Shown in pieces: positions 47,188-58,716 of a DNA stretch of 64,000 nucleotides; the first letter of the stretch is position 1; each line of letters begins with the position of its first letter. Under the pieces are notes generated by a model that did not search any database, was not told the origin of the DNA, and saw only the letters and a list, made by a program, of their open reading frames with translations. The position numbers and the translations under genes were made by a program. This DNA is from Salvia splendens. Lineage: Eukaryota; Streptophyta; Magnoliopsida; Lamiales; Lamiaceae. The stretch covers positions 35,355,208 to 35,419,207 of the forward strand of contig NC_056035.1 in NCBI RefSeq assembly GCF_004379255.2, read 5' to 3'.

Positions 47188-48252
47188 CAGCGGCGGATCC
47201 AGGTGGGGTCGGGCGTGTCGGCCGACCCTACCATGGGTCCATGAATACCACCAGTAAATACCACTACTCAGCGTGCTGACCCTAAAAAACCTTGCCTCCG
47301 ACCCCACGGCAGCCTTCTCCACATAACCGAAGCAAATAAGACAATGAAACTAAAAATTAGAGAAACAAAGAAGAAAAGAGATATACATATACATCATTAT
47401 CGTAGATAAAATATTGATAAGATTTCGATAAGAAATTTGGAAGAAAGAAAGAGAAGAACTGAGAATTTTGCAGAAGAGAAGTTTAGGGAAGAAGATGCGT
47501 TGTGTTTTGAGATTCGTTCGGTCTTCATTCAGTAATATGAGATTTGGGCTTTAAAAATGTGGGGATTTGGACTTCCACAAATTAAGTTATTTTTTTGTAT
47601 CGAATATTTTTTTATATAAAAATCATCACAGCTGAATAAATATATTCATTATTTATGTTCATAGTACTTTAAATTTATCAATTTTCAAATTTGGTGTCAT
47701 TGATATTCAGTCTATTTAAGTCATCAAAAAATACAATATAAGTATTGAATACAAATTTTATTACATATCACCTCCGCATTTTAAAAATAGAAACTATTTC
47801 CATTTTGGCGGGTCTCTTAAAAATAGAAACTTTAGAATTTATCTATTTTTGGACATGAGGTAGTAATATTTTTTATTGCAATTTAAGTCACCCCTTCTCT
47901 GTTTTATTAGGATTGGTCTGCATTTGCATATTAGAAATATATACTTTGGCTAAAAAGTTAATCAACACGATAGTGTTCGTAAATTACATGGCGTATCACA
48001 AATTTAAAATTAAAATACTTTAGAATACAAACTATCCGAACGCACATAAATTTGTGATATGGGTATTATTAGTAAGAATCAACTAAAGTGTATAATGAAA
48101 GATAATATTACTTAAATTTTAATGTATTTTTTTTCAAAATATTACTCCATTTAAATATTATATTTTTTAAAATAATAAATATTTAAATAAATATATAATA
48201 TATTTTTCACTATGTCCGACCCCACGAGTATTATATCCTGGATCCGCCGTTG
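47188..48252. mobile_element. Non-autonomous hAT-like element, 1.06 kb (second copy)
   Basis: Same ends and ATTTCTAC target duplication (47180-47187, 48253-48260) as 26225-27281. Confidence 0.85.
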
Positions 48253-48260
48253 ATTTCTAC

Positions 48261-48839
48261 TGTTTTTTTGTACTCTTCGACTACTTTTTATTTCTTCTGT
48301 TCATTTTCATCCTTTTCAGTGTTTTGATTTCACTAGCAACAAATACATTAAGGTTTAGAAAAACACGAAAATCACTACGACACCAAAGAGGAATCGAGGT
48401 AGTTCCTCTTGGTGATCGCCACTTGCAGTTATTGATGTTTGACAAAGGCACATGAGATATCCATCCTCCTAATATAAATATTTTTTACCCAACACGTAAA
48501 TATGGTAAAAATTTTTATAGTTTTGACAATTTAGAATTATTTTCAAATTAGCACTTGAAAGTTAGATAGGATCTGGTATGAATAACAAATATTGCGACAA
48601 TCAATAATTTTCCTTCTTTAAAGAAGGATCTGAAATGAAGAACAAATATTGCGACAATCAACAACTAGGATCACATTCCACTATCTTTTTTCACCAACTT
48701 ACCTTTACATTTATTAAAATCCGTGTCGAACTCAAATGTGACTCCTAAAGTAGGACGGAGATAGTAGTGAACTAAATCGCTCCTATAATGAACTAAAATC
48801 GTTCTTATAATGAACTAAATTTGTTTTCTCTAGTTATGT
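48261..48839. other. Intergenic DNA, second copy of 27290-27869
   Basis: Same short direct repeats and AAAGAAGG palindrome. No gene seen. Confidence 0.5.
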
Positions 48840-49041
48840 ATTTAAGAGAGGGGTGTGGAAACGGTTTACGGTTCTCGGTGAGAACCAAACCTTATTTTTT
48901 AGGTTCTTGGTTAACCGAGAACCGAAAAACAAGGTCAAGGTCCGATTTCGGTTAAGAGGTTATGGGTTTAGGCGATTCTCGGTTAGAACCGAAGAACTCT
49001 AATAAGTGATTGAATTTTTTTTTTTCACTATATTCATTTTA

Positions 49042-50360
49042 GAGGGAACATCTTTTTTAATATATCAACTATCTCAAATGAGCAAATTTGGTCCGTTACA
49101 TTTCATAATATCTTTTGAGGTCCATTAACTATAAGTTAATATCAATTCAACTACTTTTTTACTATTTCCAATATTTTCATGACCAAAGTACCTCTAAGGC
49201 CAATGGGGGTAATTCAATCTATTTATTCACCTACTTTTTTCTTTCTTCTAATTTATTTGGGATTAAGTTTAATAGATCTTATACTACTATTATTAATATA
49301 TATCATACCTTATTTGAATATTATGATATACTTTCTAGTGCTAGTTAATACTTTTATATGGTTACATTATCAATTATTTAGATAAAATTAAGATAAATAT
49401 TTTATTTTAATGAATCTCGTAATTTTATTAAACTGAAAATTTAAGTTAATCATAATATATAATATATACTACATTGAAATAAAAATTTAATAAAGTAGAA
49501 AAATATGATTCACGAATAGTCAATGGAATAGATATGAGAACTATAAACAGTTTTCATGGTGTAGTAAATGGCCTAATGATAATATTAAGACGCGACATTG
49601 TGATATTAAATAATTGATAGCGACTATTGATTTTTTATTTAATTAAACAATCATAGATTTAAATTAACCATGTATTCAACTAAGAATGTCATTGTCTTTT
49701 TTATTAAATTGATTATTGATAATTTCAACTAATCTTTTTAGACTACAATTACTACATAAGAGTAGATAAAATAAAACTTAGCTCTTTTAATTATTTAAGA
49801 TTCTATGTATGTTAATAAATTTTAATTTATTTTTAATCATCAATTTTGTATTGTACTTAAAAATAACATATTCTATATATAGCTTTAAGATTGAAAAATT
49901 AATATTCCATCTAATAAATTGAACTACTTTTATATACAAATATTGTATAAATATAATGTTTACATATATTTATATCTAAGTTATTTAACTATTAATATTA
50001 AATATAGTACAATGATTTAAAATATTACAAATAAGTAAAACTAAACGTAAATAATTAATAGTAATAAAATATTAATATCATTAAGATATTTTTATTTTTG
50101 AAATTAAAATTAGAGGGGACATATTTTTTGGTACATCAACTATACCAAATTACATACTTTAATGCAAATGAGAGGGTAAATAGATTGAATTCCCTCATTG
50201 ACCTTAAGGGTACTTTGGTCATGAAAATATTGGAATTAGCCAAAAAGTAGTTGAATTGATATTAACTTATAGTTGATTGACCTTAAAAGATATTATGAAA
50301 TGTTACGGACCAAATTTGCTCATTTAGAATAATTGATGTACTAAAAAAGATGTTCCCTCC
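49042..50360. mobile_element. Long terminal-inverted-repeat element (second copy)
   Basis: Same as 28072-29386, with TCATTTTA flanks at 49034-49041 and 50361-50368. AT-rich interior, no transposase. Confidence 0.8.
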
Positions 50361-50623
50361 TCATTTTAATCTATCATTTATAAACAACTTAAAAGTTAAT
50401 ACTCCTATGAAACAGTAAAAAACCATCAAACAATTTAAAAGTTAAAATTAAAACTGTAAAACCCTTATTCACTAACTAATCGCAGCAGCTCTCACTAAAA
50501 AGAACTTATGTTGTTCTCTCCTCTTCGCCATTCTTCTCTGCTGCTGTGCTGACCGATGTTGCTCTCTCCTCTTCGCCACTCTTCTTTGCTGCGGCTGTTG
50601 CGCCGACCGTCGCTGCTACTCCG

Positions 50624-51954
50624 TGACAAACACAGATTTTGAATGTTTTTAAGGACTAGATTTGACTTGTTTTAAATGTCAATCATGCAAATTATGTTCT
50701 TAAATTGCATATGTTATACATTTGGTATTTTTGATTTGTTTGTTGATAAATGATAGAAAAAGATAGAAAAATGTGAAAAAAAGGCCAAAGTGCAGCAGCC
50801 TCTGTTCGAGCCCATTCTGGAAGAGATTTTGAAGTCCAATCAGTGCCTACTAGATACCAGTCTCTTCGTCTTCGAAAGACCTTCGCGTGGATACCTTAAA
50901 CATCTAAATCAGAGTTCTGTGGAGAAAGTTATGGTCATTTTACAAATATCGCGCAGTGCAGTCAAAATCTGGCGGAAATTAGGCGGAAATTCAGGGAATA
51001 AAAGAAATTATTATATTATGAAGCCAAATCTCTCCTATTTCTTGCAGGGCACGAAATTTATCAAAAATAAACCTTTTTCCAGCCTATAAATACCTCTGAA
51101 CCTAATTCATAATCTTTATCTCAGAGCCTCCAATCCTTCTCCATCTCCACATCTCTTTCCATTCCAAAATACACACAAAATTCATCAATCTTCCATTGGA
51201 GCGGAGATCTGCGGATCCAGGCAGGATAAGACTGAAGATTGAAGATCAATTTCTTTCGTGTCTCGTACTTAATTGTAGTTTTTACTTGTCTATGAGTAGA
51301 ACATCTTTTGTAGAATTTTTTGTATAAATATTCGATTGATTTTCCTTGTTAGCTCTTGCAGTTATTTGATTTATCTGGTGATTTCTATGTTCAATTGATT
51401 AGCTACCTCTTGAATACATGTTAGAGTTGATTAGAGTACTCGGGAGACGAAATAATTGACTTGGAAAAAGGGATAATTCACACCTTAATTCAATAGAACT
51501 CGAGAGAGTTGAGGTTCTGAGTGAGGTCTTTGATCTTATATGCTTTTAGGAGTTAAGGGTTCAAGGGTTAGAAGGGGACTTCAATCCTATCACCTAATCT
51601 ACAGGTTTCTCACCTCGGGAGGGGGTTTAATCTATAATTGTGATCGACTTAATAGCTCTGGAGACCGTAATTCAAGGAAGTCGATTGTGTTTTTGGATCC
51701 TAAAATTCTACATTCTTTAGCCTGCTTTTTATTATTATTTTTTATTTTTTTTGTTATTTGTTTATTTATTTCTATCTAGTTTATAAAATCCTAAATCAAA
51801 ATCTCTGTGTCTCTAAATAGTATATGACGCTTAGTATATGATAGTCAGTTGCAATCTTATTCCCTGTGTTCAATATCCCGGTACTGACCTTTAGCTATAC
51901 TAGATCTACCATGTATGCTTGTAGGTATTTTTAGTGCTAATAAATAACGCATCA
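50624..51954 (+). repeat. 5' LTR of the non-autonomous Athila-like element
   Basis: 1331 bp, TGACAAACAC...ACGCATCA. TATA-like CCTATAAATACC near 51083. The tandem-duplication breakpoint corresponds to 51913. Confidence 0.88.
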
Positions 51955-51960
51955 AGTTTT

Positions 51961-51978
51961 TGGCGCCGTTGCCGGGGA
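51961..51978 (+). other. Primer binding site 1 of the non-autonomous element
   Basis: TGGCGCCGTTGCCGGGGA, tRNA-Asp type, 6 bases after the 5' LTR end. Confidence 0.85.
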
Positions 51979-52150
51979 ATATTATTGCTATAAGCTGTGT
52001 CTCTAAATAGTATATGACGCTTAGTATATGATAGTCAGTTGCAATCTTATTCCCTGTATTCGATATCCCGGTACTGACCTTTAGCTATACTAGATCTACC
52101 ATGTATGCTTGTAGGTATTTTTAGTGCTAATAAATAACGCATCAAGTTTT

Positions 52151-52168
52151 TGGCGCCGTTGCCGGGGA
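52151..52168 (+). other. Primer binding site 2 (duplicated)
   Basis: Identical 18-mer, following the duplicated LTR end at 52144. Confidence 0.8.
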
Positions 52169-52184
52169 ATATTATTACTTTAAG

Positions 52185-54328
52185 CTGATATTGCAGAACG
52201 GTTGATAATACTAATTTGGAGTGTAATATTTTGTATAGTTTTATTTTAATTTTTTTTGTTTTATTTGTTTTGCAAGGAGCACGAAGCACAACAATGGATT
52301 ACTCTGCGCTCCTATGGAAGATGCAATTATCTTCTACAACATTTGATATACTCCGTAGAGCATGGGTGAAATAAAAATATGCTTGCTCTCTTGCTTTTAT
52401 TATTTTTTACCATTAGTTTTCTCCTCCGTAGAGCTGAAGTTTTTCTCCGTAGAGCTAGTTAAATAAAATAAAATAAAAAAATTCTTTTCTTTTTTTTCCT
52501 TTTCCGTTTGAATTTTTCCTTTTCTTTTTTTTTCTCTTTTTTTTAACCTTCTTGTTCTTCATTTCTTTTAAAGAAAATCTAAAAAAAAAATTAGAACCTC
52601 TTTCCCTCTATTTTTTTTCTCCACATAAATCACCCACTCTCACTTCACGTTCACATCACTTAATCAAATTCTTTGGATGCTACCAATTTTCTTGTGCTCA
52701 ATCGTTAACCAATACAAGGTACGCTCTCTTTTAATTTCTGAGCTTCGAACTTGAATTCTTTCATGAATGACTTTGTTATTGATATGTATTGATAGTTTGG
52801 ATTGGAGTTTGATGGGGAATTATGAAAATTTTTTGCAATTAATTGGGGGATAGAGAATATTACAGGGGATGAAAAATGATCACGTTAAGGTACAAAAGGC
52901 ATCCCACAGGAAGTCCCGAGAATGGGGGATAATTTATGAGCTTCAAAGAACGTCAAGCTAAAGACGTTAACCAAGCGCTTGTTGGGAGGCAACCCAACAT
53001 CGGTATCTTTTTTTCATATTTATTTTGTTTTCTTAGTTTACTCACGTTTCTACCGACTTTTCAAATTTATTCTTAACGTAGTTTTGAATAAGTTTGGGGG
53101 ATGAAGTGGTGGACCGTGAGTTTAGTTGTTTTTGCTTATTTTTGTTAGTTTTTTTAATAATCCCGAGGTGAATCTTGTCACGAGCATAACATAGAAAATT
53201 TAGAAATACTTATGTTTAGTAACATCAGACCGAGTTGCCTATGATAAAAATTTCGTTTATGTGTTGGTTGAGTTGACTTGATGCATTGATTTGAATGTTT
53301 AGTGAAAATGTGCATAAATAATGAATTTGCTTGTTTGCCTTGAATCTTGCTTATACCTTGTGAGACTTGAGCCATAAATTTCTTTCTTGTGTGATTTACC
53401 TGTATTCATGTATTTGTTTCTAGAACTTGCTCCTAGTCTGCTTAAGTCTGCAAAGTGTTTAAATGATAAAAGAGGACGTTAGATCATCCTTCTTAGCTAC
53501 TTTATATATCCAAATTATTGACCTTACTCAAAATATTTTTCCCTAGCTAGACATTTTGAGCCTTTAAAGCCTTTTTCTTTGGAAGCTAAATAAAGGGGGA
53601 ATATTCGTACACTCTTGGAGAAAGTTAGTTCATATCTTATGAAAAGAGTTGGAGAGATAAGGTAGAAAGAAAAGTAGTGTGCTTACTTGTGAAAAGTGCA
53701 TAGGCATTTGTGGTTTGAATGAGATAATTGGTTGTGCATAGAAAGAAAAAAAATGTACAAAAGAAAAAAAATGAAAAGAAAAAAAAATCAAAGGAATTTG
53801 GGAAGTGAGAAGAAATTTAGACAAAGTCTAGAATTTACTGAGATTCATATTGTTGGTGCAGTGCTATGTTTGATGTAGTAGAAATTGATCACTTTTGTTA
53901 TGTTTGGGATTAGTCACTTTTAGCCATATTTCCTCACCTTACCAAAGAGCCTACATTATAACCGAAAATAAAGACCTTTCGGATTTTTGATTTTAATCAC
54001 ATAAAGTAGAGGATGGATTAGACATCGAGCAAGCCTATGGTAAACTTTGCATGTTGCATGATCTGAGAGCATATATTCTTTACCTTATACACTTTGAGAG
54101 TGTGTGATAAACACATTCTAAACACTTGTGAGCGCATGTACTTCAAGGTGATCAACGAGCTAGTAATGAAAATGCACTAATAAGCTTTGCTTGATTTGAT
54201 TTGTATTCTTGTCAAACTCTTCATTTCTTGTTACAATTTTTGAGGCAACTATGAAGTCTAGTTCTTAGCATCCGTGTTTCTTTAGTAGTTTTTCTCTTGT
54301 TTTGTTTGAGGACAAACAAATAATTAAG
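52185..54328 (+). other. Non-coding internal region of the non-autonomous element
   Basis: No gag or pol motif and no long ORF. Features: pyrimidine-rich tracts at 52480-52625; a hairpin TGTTGGGAGGCAACCCAACA near 52980-53000 (7 bp stem) of the type conserved in Athila/Tat elements; A/G-rich stretch 53745-53820; and TTTGAGGACAAAC near 54305 before the polypurine tract. Confidence 0.7.
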
Positions 54329-54338
54329 TTTGGGGGAG
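54329..54338 (+). other. Polypurine tract of the non-autonomous element
   Basis: TTTGGGGGAG directly before the 3' LTR start TGACAAACAC. Confidence 0.8.
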
Positions 54339-54339
54339 T

Positions 54340-55924
54340 TGACAAACACAGATTTTGAATGTTTTTAAGGACTAGATTTGACTTGTTTTAAATGTCAATC
54401 ATGCAAATTATGTTCTTAAATTGCATATGTTATACATTTGGTATTTTTGACGTGTTTGTTGATAAATGATAGAAAAAGATAGAAAAATGTGAAAAAAGGC
54501 CAAAGTGCAGCAGCCTCTGTTCGAGCCCATTCTGGAAGCGATTTTGAAGTCCAATCAGTGCCTACTAGATACCAGTCTCTTCGTCTTCAAAAGACCTTTG
54601 CGTGGATACCTTAAACATCTAAATCGGAGTTCTAAGGAGAAAGTTATAGCCATTTTACAAACATCGCGCAGTGCAGTCAAAATCTGGCGGAAATTAGGCG
54701 AAAATTCACGGAAGAAAAGAAATTATTATATTGTGAAGCCAAATCTCTCCTATTTCTTGTAGGACACGAAATTTATAAAAAAATAAACCTTTTTCCAGCC
54801 TATAAATACCTCTGAACCTAATTCATAATCTTTATCTCAGAGCCTCCAATCCTTCTCCATCTCTACACCTCTTTCCATTCCATAATACACACAAAATTCA
54901 TCCATCTTCCATTGGAGCGGAGTTCTGCAGATCCAGGCAGGAGAAGACTGAAGATTGAAGATTCAACCTTGGGTTTTATCAATTTCTTTCGTGTCTCGTA
55001 CTTTAATTGTAGTTTTTACTTGTCTATGAGTAGAACATCTTTTGTAGAATTTTTTGTATAAATATTCGATTGATTTTCCTTGTTAGCTCTTGCAGTTATT
55101 TGATTTATCTGGTGCTTTCTATGTTCAATTGATTAGCTACCTCTTGAATACATGTTAGAGTTGATTAGAGTACTCGGGAGACGAAATAATTATCTTGGAA
55201 AAAGGGATAATTCACACATTAATTCAATAGAACTTGGGAGAGTTGAGGTTTTGAGTGAGGTCTTTGATCTTATATGCTTTTAGGAGTTAGGGGTTCAAGG
55301 GTTAGAAGGGGACTTCAATCCTATCACCTAATCTACAGGTTTCTCACCTCGGGAGGGGGTTTAACCTATAATTGTGATCGACTTAATAGCTTTGGAGACC
55401 GTAATTCAAGGAAGTCGATTGTGTTTTTGGATCCTAAAATTCTACATTCTTTAGCCTGCTTTTTATTATTTTTTATTATTTTTTTTGTTATTTGTTTATT
55501 TATTTCTGTCTAGTTTATAAAATCCAAAATCAAAATCTCTGTATCTCTAAATAGTATATGACGCTTAGTACTACTCCCTCCGTCCCCCAATTTGAGTCAC
55601 TCTTTTCCATTTTGGGCCGTCCCCCAATAAGAGTCACTCTTCCCACTTACCATTTTTGGACATCAAAATTACCCTTCATTACACCAAAAGTCAAAGGGAC
55701 CCCACATTTCACTACCTAACTCCATTTATTACACCACACATTCAAACTTTTCCTTAAAACTCGTGCCGAGTCAAAGAGTGACTCAAATTGGGGGACGGAG
55801 GGAGTATATGATAGCCAGTTGCAATCTTATTCCCTGTGTTCGATATCCCGGTACTGACCTTTAGCTATACTAGATCTACCCTGTATGCTTGTAGGTATTT
55901 TTAGTGCTAATAAATAGTGCATCA
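54340..55924 (+). repeat. 3' LTR of the non-autonomous Athila-like element, with MITE insertion
   Basis: 1585 bp; about 1349 bp without the Stowaway at 55571-55804. Ends GTGCATCA, followed by CTCCG. Confidence 0.88.
55571..55804. mobile_element. Stowaway-type MITE inside the 3' LTR
   Basis: Ends CTCCCTCCGTCCCCCAATTT and its inverted partner AAATTGGGGGACGGAGGGAG, long and nearly perfect. The 5' LTR has the uninterrupted site CTTAGTATATGATAG at 51830, giving a direct empty-site comparison and a TA duplication (55569-55570, 55805-55806). Confidence 0.9.
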
Positions 55925-56119
55925 CTCCGACAGTCGTTGTTGCTCCCCTTCTCTTACCACCGTTGATTTCGGTCCCTTTGGTGGAACCGAAGAACCTGCT
56001 GTTCGGAAACGAACCGACTAAGGGTTCGGTTCTAGATTTCGGAAAAAATGGCAATCGGTTAACCGTCTAATCAGTTTGGTCGTTACCGAATCGACCAAAT
56101 TCATAGGTCTAATTTAAGA

Positions 56120-57182
56120 TTAGTTATACTTTGATAATCTCATTATTTATATAATATTATTGTTTACATGACAAATTAACGGTACACAACAAAATTTATA
56201 ACTCATAAATAATCTTTCAAGGATTTAAATTTATTTTATTCCCTATGTTCACTATTAGTTGTCATTAGTTGACCCGAATATAGATTTCTTTTAAGAAATA
56301 TGAAAAGAAATTGAGGAGAAAAATTAATAAAATATGAGTCATATTTTTATATACATTTTATAATGAGTTGTTAGTGAAATATATTAGCACAATATGAGGT
56401 TAATAATTAAAAATAATAAAAAGTAAATATGAGAAATATTAATGGACATATAAAAGAAAAAGTAGAGACAAAGTAATGATGATGGAGGAAATGCTTATGC
56501 CAATTTCATTCAAGTGGCTAATTTACAAGAAAATAGAAATCATACTCAAAGTTATTGTGATTCAATATTTCAATTCTATAAAATTTAAATTTCAGTCGAT
56601 TGAAATGGAGATTCACATGTCATGTTGAATAAAGATTAAAAAGCACTAAAATACACAGCGAAATTTAGTTGTGATCTAATTATTTTAATATCAACAACAT
56701 GAGAATACATTACTACTATTGTAAAGTTGTTGTTACAAGAGATGTTGCTAAATGCTAATTATTTTTTTTATAATGAGTTGTTAGTGAAATATATTAGCAG
56801 AATATGAGGTTAATAATTTAAAATAATAAAAAGTAAATATGAGAAATATTAATGGACATATAAAAGAAAAAGTAGAGACAAAGTAATGATGGAGGAAATA
56901 CTTATGCCAATTTCATTCAAGTGGCTAATTTACAAGAAAATAGAAATCATACTCAAAGTTATTGTGATTCAATATTTCAATTCTATAAAATTTAAATTTC
57001 AGTCAATTGAAATGGAGATTCACATGTCATGAATAAAGATTAAAGAGCACTAAAATACACAGCGAAATTTAGTTGTGATCTAATTATTTTAATATCAACA
57101 ACATGAGAATACATTACTACTATTGTAAAGTTGTTACAAGAGATGTTGCTAAATGCTAATTAATTTTTTGAGAATATATATA
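56120..57182. other. AT-rich upstream flank of EF1A copy 3
   Basis: No gene. Resembles 18240-18480 upstream of copy 1 (GTTGTGATCTAATTATTT, ATTGCTAAA). Contains a 0.4 kb tandem duplication listed separately. Confidence 0.6.
56361..57169. repeat. Tandem duplication, about 410 + 400 bp
   Basis: Unit 56361-56770 recurs at 56771-57169, both starting TAATGAGTTGTTAGTGAAAT and ending near GATGTTGCTAAATGCTAATT. A few small indels separate the units. Non-coding. Confidence 0.85.
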
Positions 57183-57766
57183 TATAGAGTAGTGATCTAG
57201 GGTAAATACCCTTTAACCAAATAACTAGAGAACAAATCATAGCCACAAGATCAAAAAAAATCAAGGGCTAGTATTAATTTTTAAATTTAATGAGATATTA
57301 GACGACAGGGTGAGGATTGAGACGGAGAAGGCCGTGCCGGAGGGGTGGCCGGCGGTGAGAGAGGGGTGGCGAAGCGGGGAATCGAAGTCGCTGTGTCTGG
57401 ATTGAGTTTTGAATGTATTTACGTTGCATAATTTTATCATTTAATAGATAGCATCACTTTTGTGGAGCTAACATGTGAATATTTGTTTTTGCTTAATAGA
57501 ATTTATCGTTACTTGCTACTGGATTATGTTTTGCTTTTAGATGTTTTATAACTTGTATAGTTCAGTTTGCATATTTTCTCATTTCAAAGTCATTCAAGCT
57601 GCAGAAGTGTGATAACTTAAGATTTTTCACCCGAAAAAAGATGTATGGTAACATAAGAAATTAGACCCACTCCTTCATACGATTTGGGAATTTGGGAAAC
57701 TCTCACTTCATGAAATTAATAGGAACAAAACTGGAGTATATTTAGTTCTCTATGGCCATGGAACTA

Positions 57767-58495
57767 ATAGTGATGTGTTTTGTAAACAAGAGTGAAGTAA
57801 AATCATGCTAAGAGTGATGTGTTTTGTAAACGAGAGTGAAGTAAAATCATGCTAAGAGTGATGTGTTTTGTAAACAAGAGTGAAGTAAAATCAAGCTAAG
57901 AGTGATGTGTTTTGTAAACAAGAGTGAAGAAAAATCATAATAAGAGTGATGTGTTTTGTAAATAAGAGTAAAGTAAAATCATGCTAAGAGTGATGTGTTT
58001 TGTAAACAAGAGTGAAGTAAAATCATGCTAAGAGTGACGTGTTTTGTAAACAAGAGTGAAGTAAAATCATGCTAATAGTGATGTGTTTTGTAAACAAGAG
58101 TGAAGTAAAATCATGCTAATAGTGATGTGTTTTGTAAACAAGAGTGAAGTAAAATCATGCTAAGAGCGATGTGTTTTATAAACAAGAGTGATGTGTTTTG
58201 TAAACAAGAGTGAAGTAAAATCATAATAAGAGTGATGTGTTTTGTGAACAAGAGTGAAGTAAAATCATAATAAGAGTGATGTGTTTTGTGAACAAGAGTG
58301 AAGTAAAATCATAATAAGAGTGATGTGTTTTGTGAACAAGAGTGAAGTAAAATCATAATAAGAGTGATGTGTTTTGTGAACAAGAGTGAAGTAAAATCAT
58401 AATAAGAGTGATGTGTTTTGTGAACAAGAGTGAAGTAAAATCATAATAAGAGTGATGTGTTTTGTGAACAAGAGTGAAGTAAAATCATGCTAAGA
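57767..58495. repeat. 44 bp minisatellite, about 16 copies
   Basis: Unit AGAGTGATGTGTTTTGTAAA + CAAGAGTGAAGTAAAATCAT + GCTA. Each unit is two 22 bp halves that both start AGAGTGA. Left copies mostly end ATCATGCTA and have GTAAACAAG; right copies mostly end ATCATAATA and have GTGAACAAG. One truncated half-unit lies near 58165-58190. Confidence 0.95.
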
Positions 58496-58716
58496 CATAA
58501 ATCAATTATAATGAAATAGTACAATATCAATCCAGCATCAGACATGACACTGTTTTATTGAAAATACTGAAATAAACCATTTTATTATAGTGTGAGATTA
58601 CACGAATAATGTCGTAATAAACTCAAGGAGAACAAGCTCATCTCCATCTCTAACCCATTAACAATTTGGAATCGTAACTAAATTAAATCAAATTAGCATA
58701 AGTTTTAACTTATCAG

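Larger units (their letters stand above)
51804..52184 (+). repeat. 190 bp tandem duplication spanning LTR end and primer site
   Basis: Two near-identical 190 bp units: LTR end (TGTCTCTAAATAG...ACGCATCA) plus primer site plus about 15 bases. Two primer binding sites 190 bp apart result. Confidence 0.85.
50624..55924 (+). mobile_element. Non-autonomous Athila-like LTR element (LARD-type), 5.3 kb
   Basis: 5' LTR 50624-51954, tRNA-Asp primer site, 2.4 kb internal region without gag or pol, polypurine tract, 3' LTR 54340-55924, and a 5 bp target duplication CTCCG (50619-50623, 55925-55929). Primer type and the GTTTGAGGACAAAC...TTTGGGGGAG block before the 3' LTR are shared by many Athila/Tat elements. 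It must use proteins from an autonomous relative. The LTRs differ by substitutions and a 17 bp indel besides the MITE in the 3' LTR, so it is older than the Athila at 1-13157. Confidence 0.9.
48848..56111. mobile_element. Split hAT element with both ends, interrupted by two nested insertions
   Basis: Left end GAGGGGTGTGGAAACGG after ATTTAAGA (48840-48847); right end ...CCAAATTCATAGGTCTA before ATTTAAGA (56112-56119). Read inward the right end is TAGACCTATGAATTTGG, a plausible partner of the left end, and an 8 bp duplication is right for hAT. Own sequence is only about 0.6 kb (48848-49041, 50361-50623, 55930-56111); the rest is the long-TIR element and the Athila-like element. Non-autonomous. 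Confidence 0.65.

Noticed and set aside
57767..58495. CRISPR-like array
   Set aside because: There are no unique spacers; it is a contiguous 44 bp minisatellite in a plant genome.
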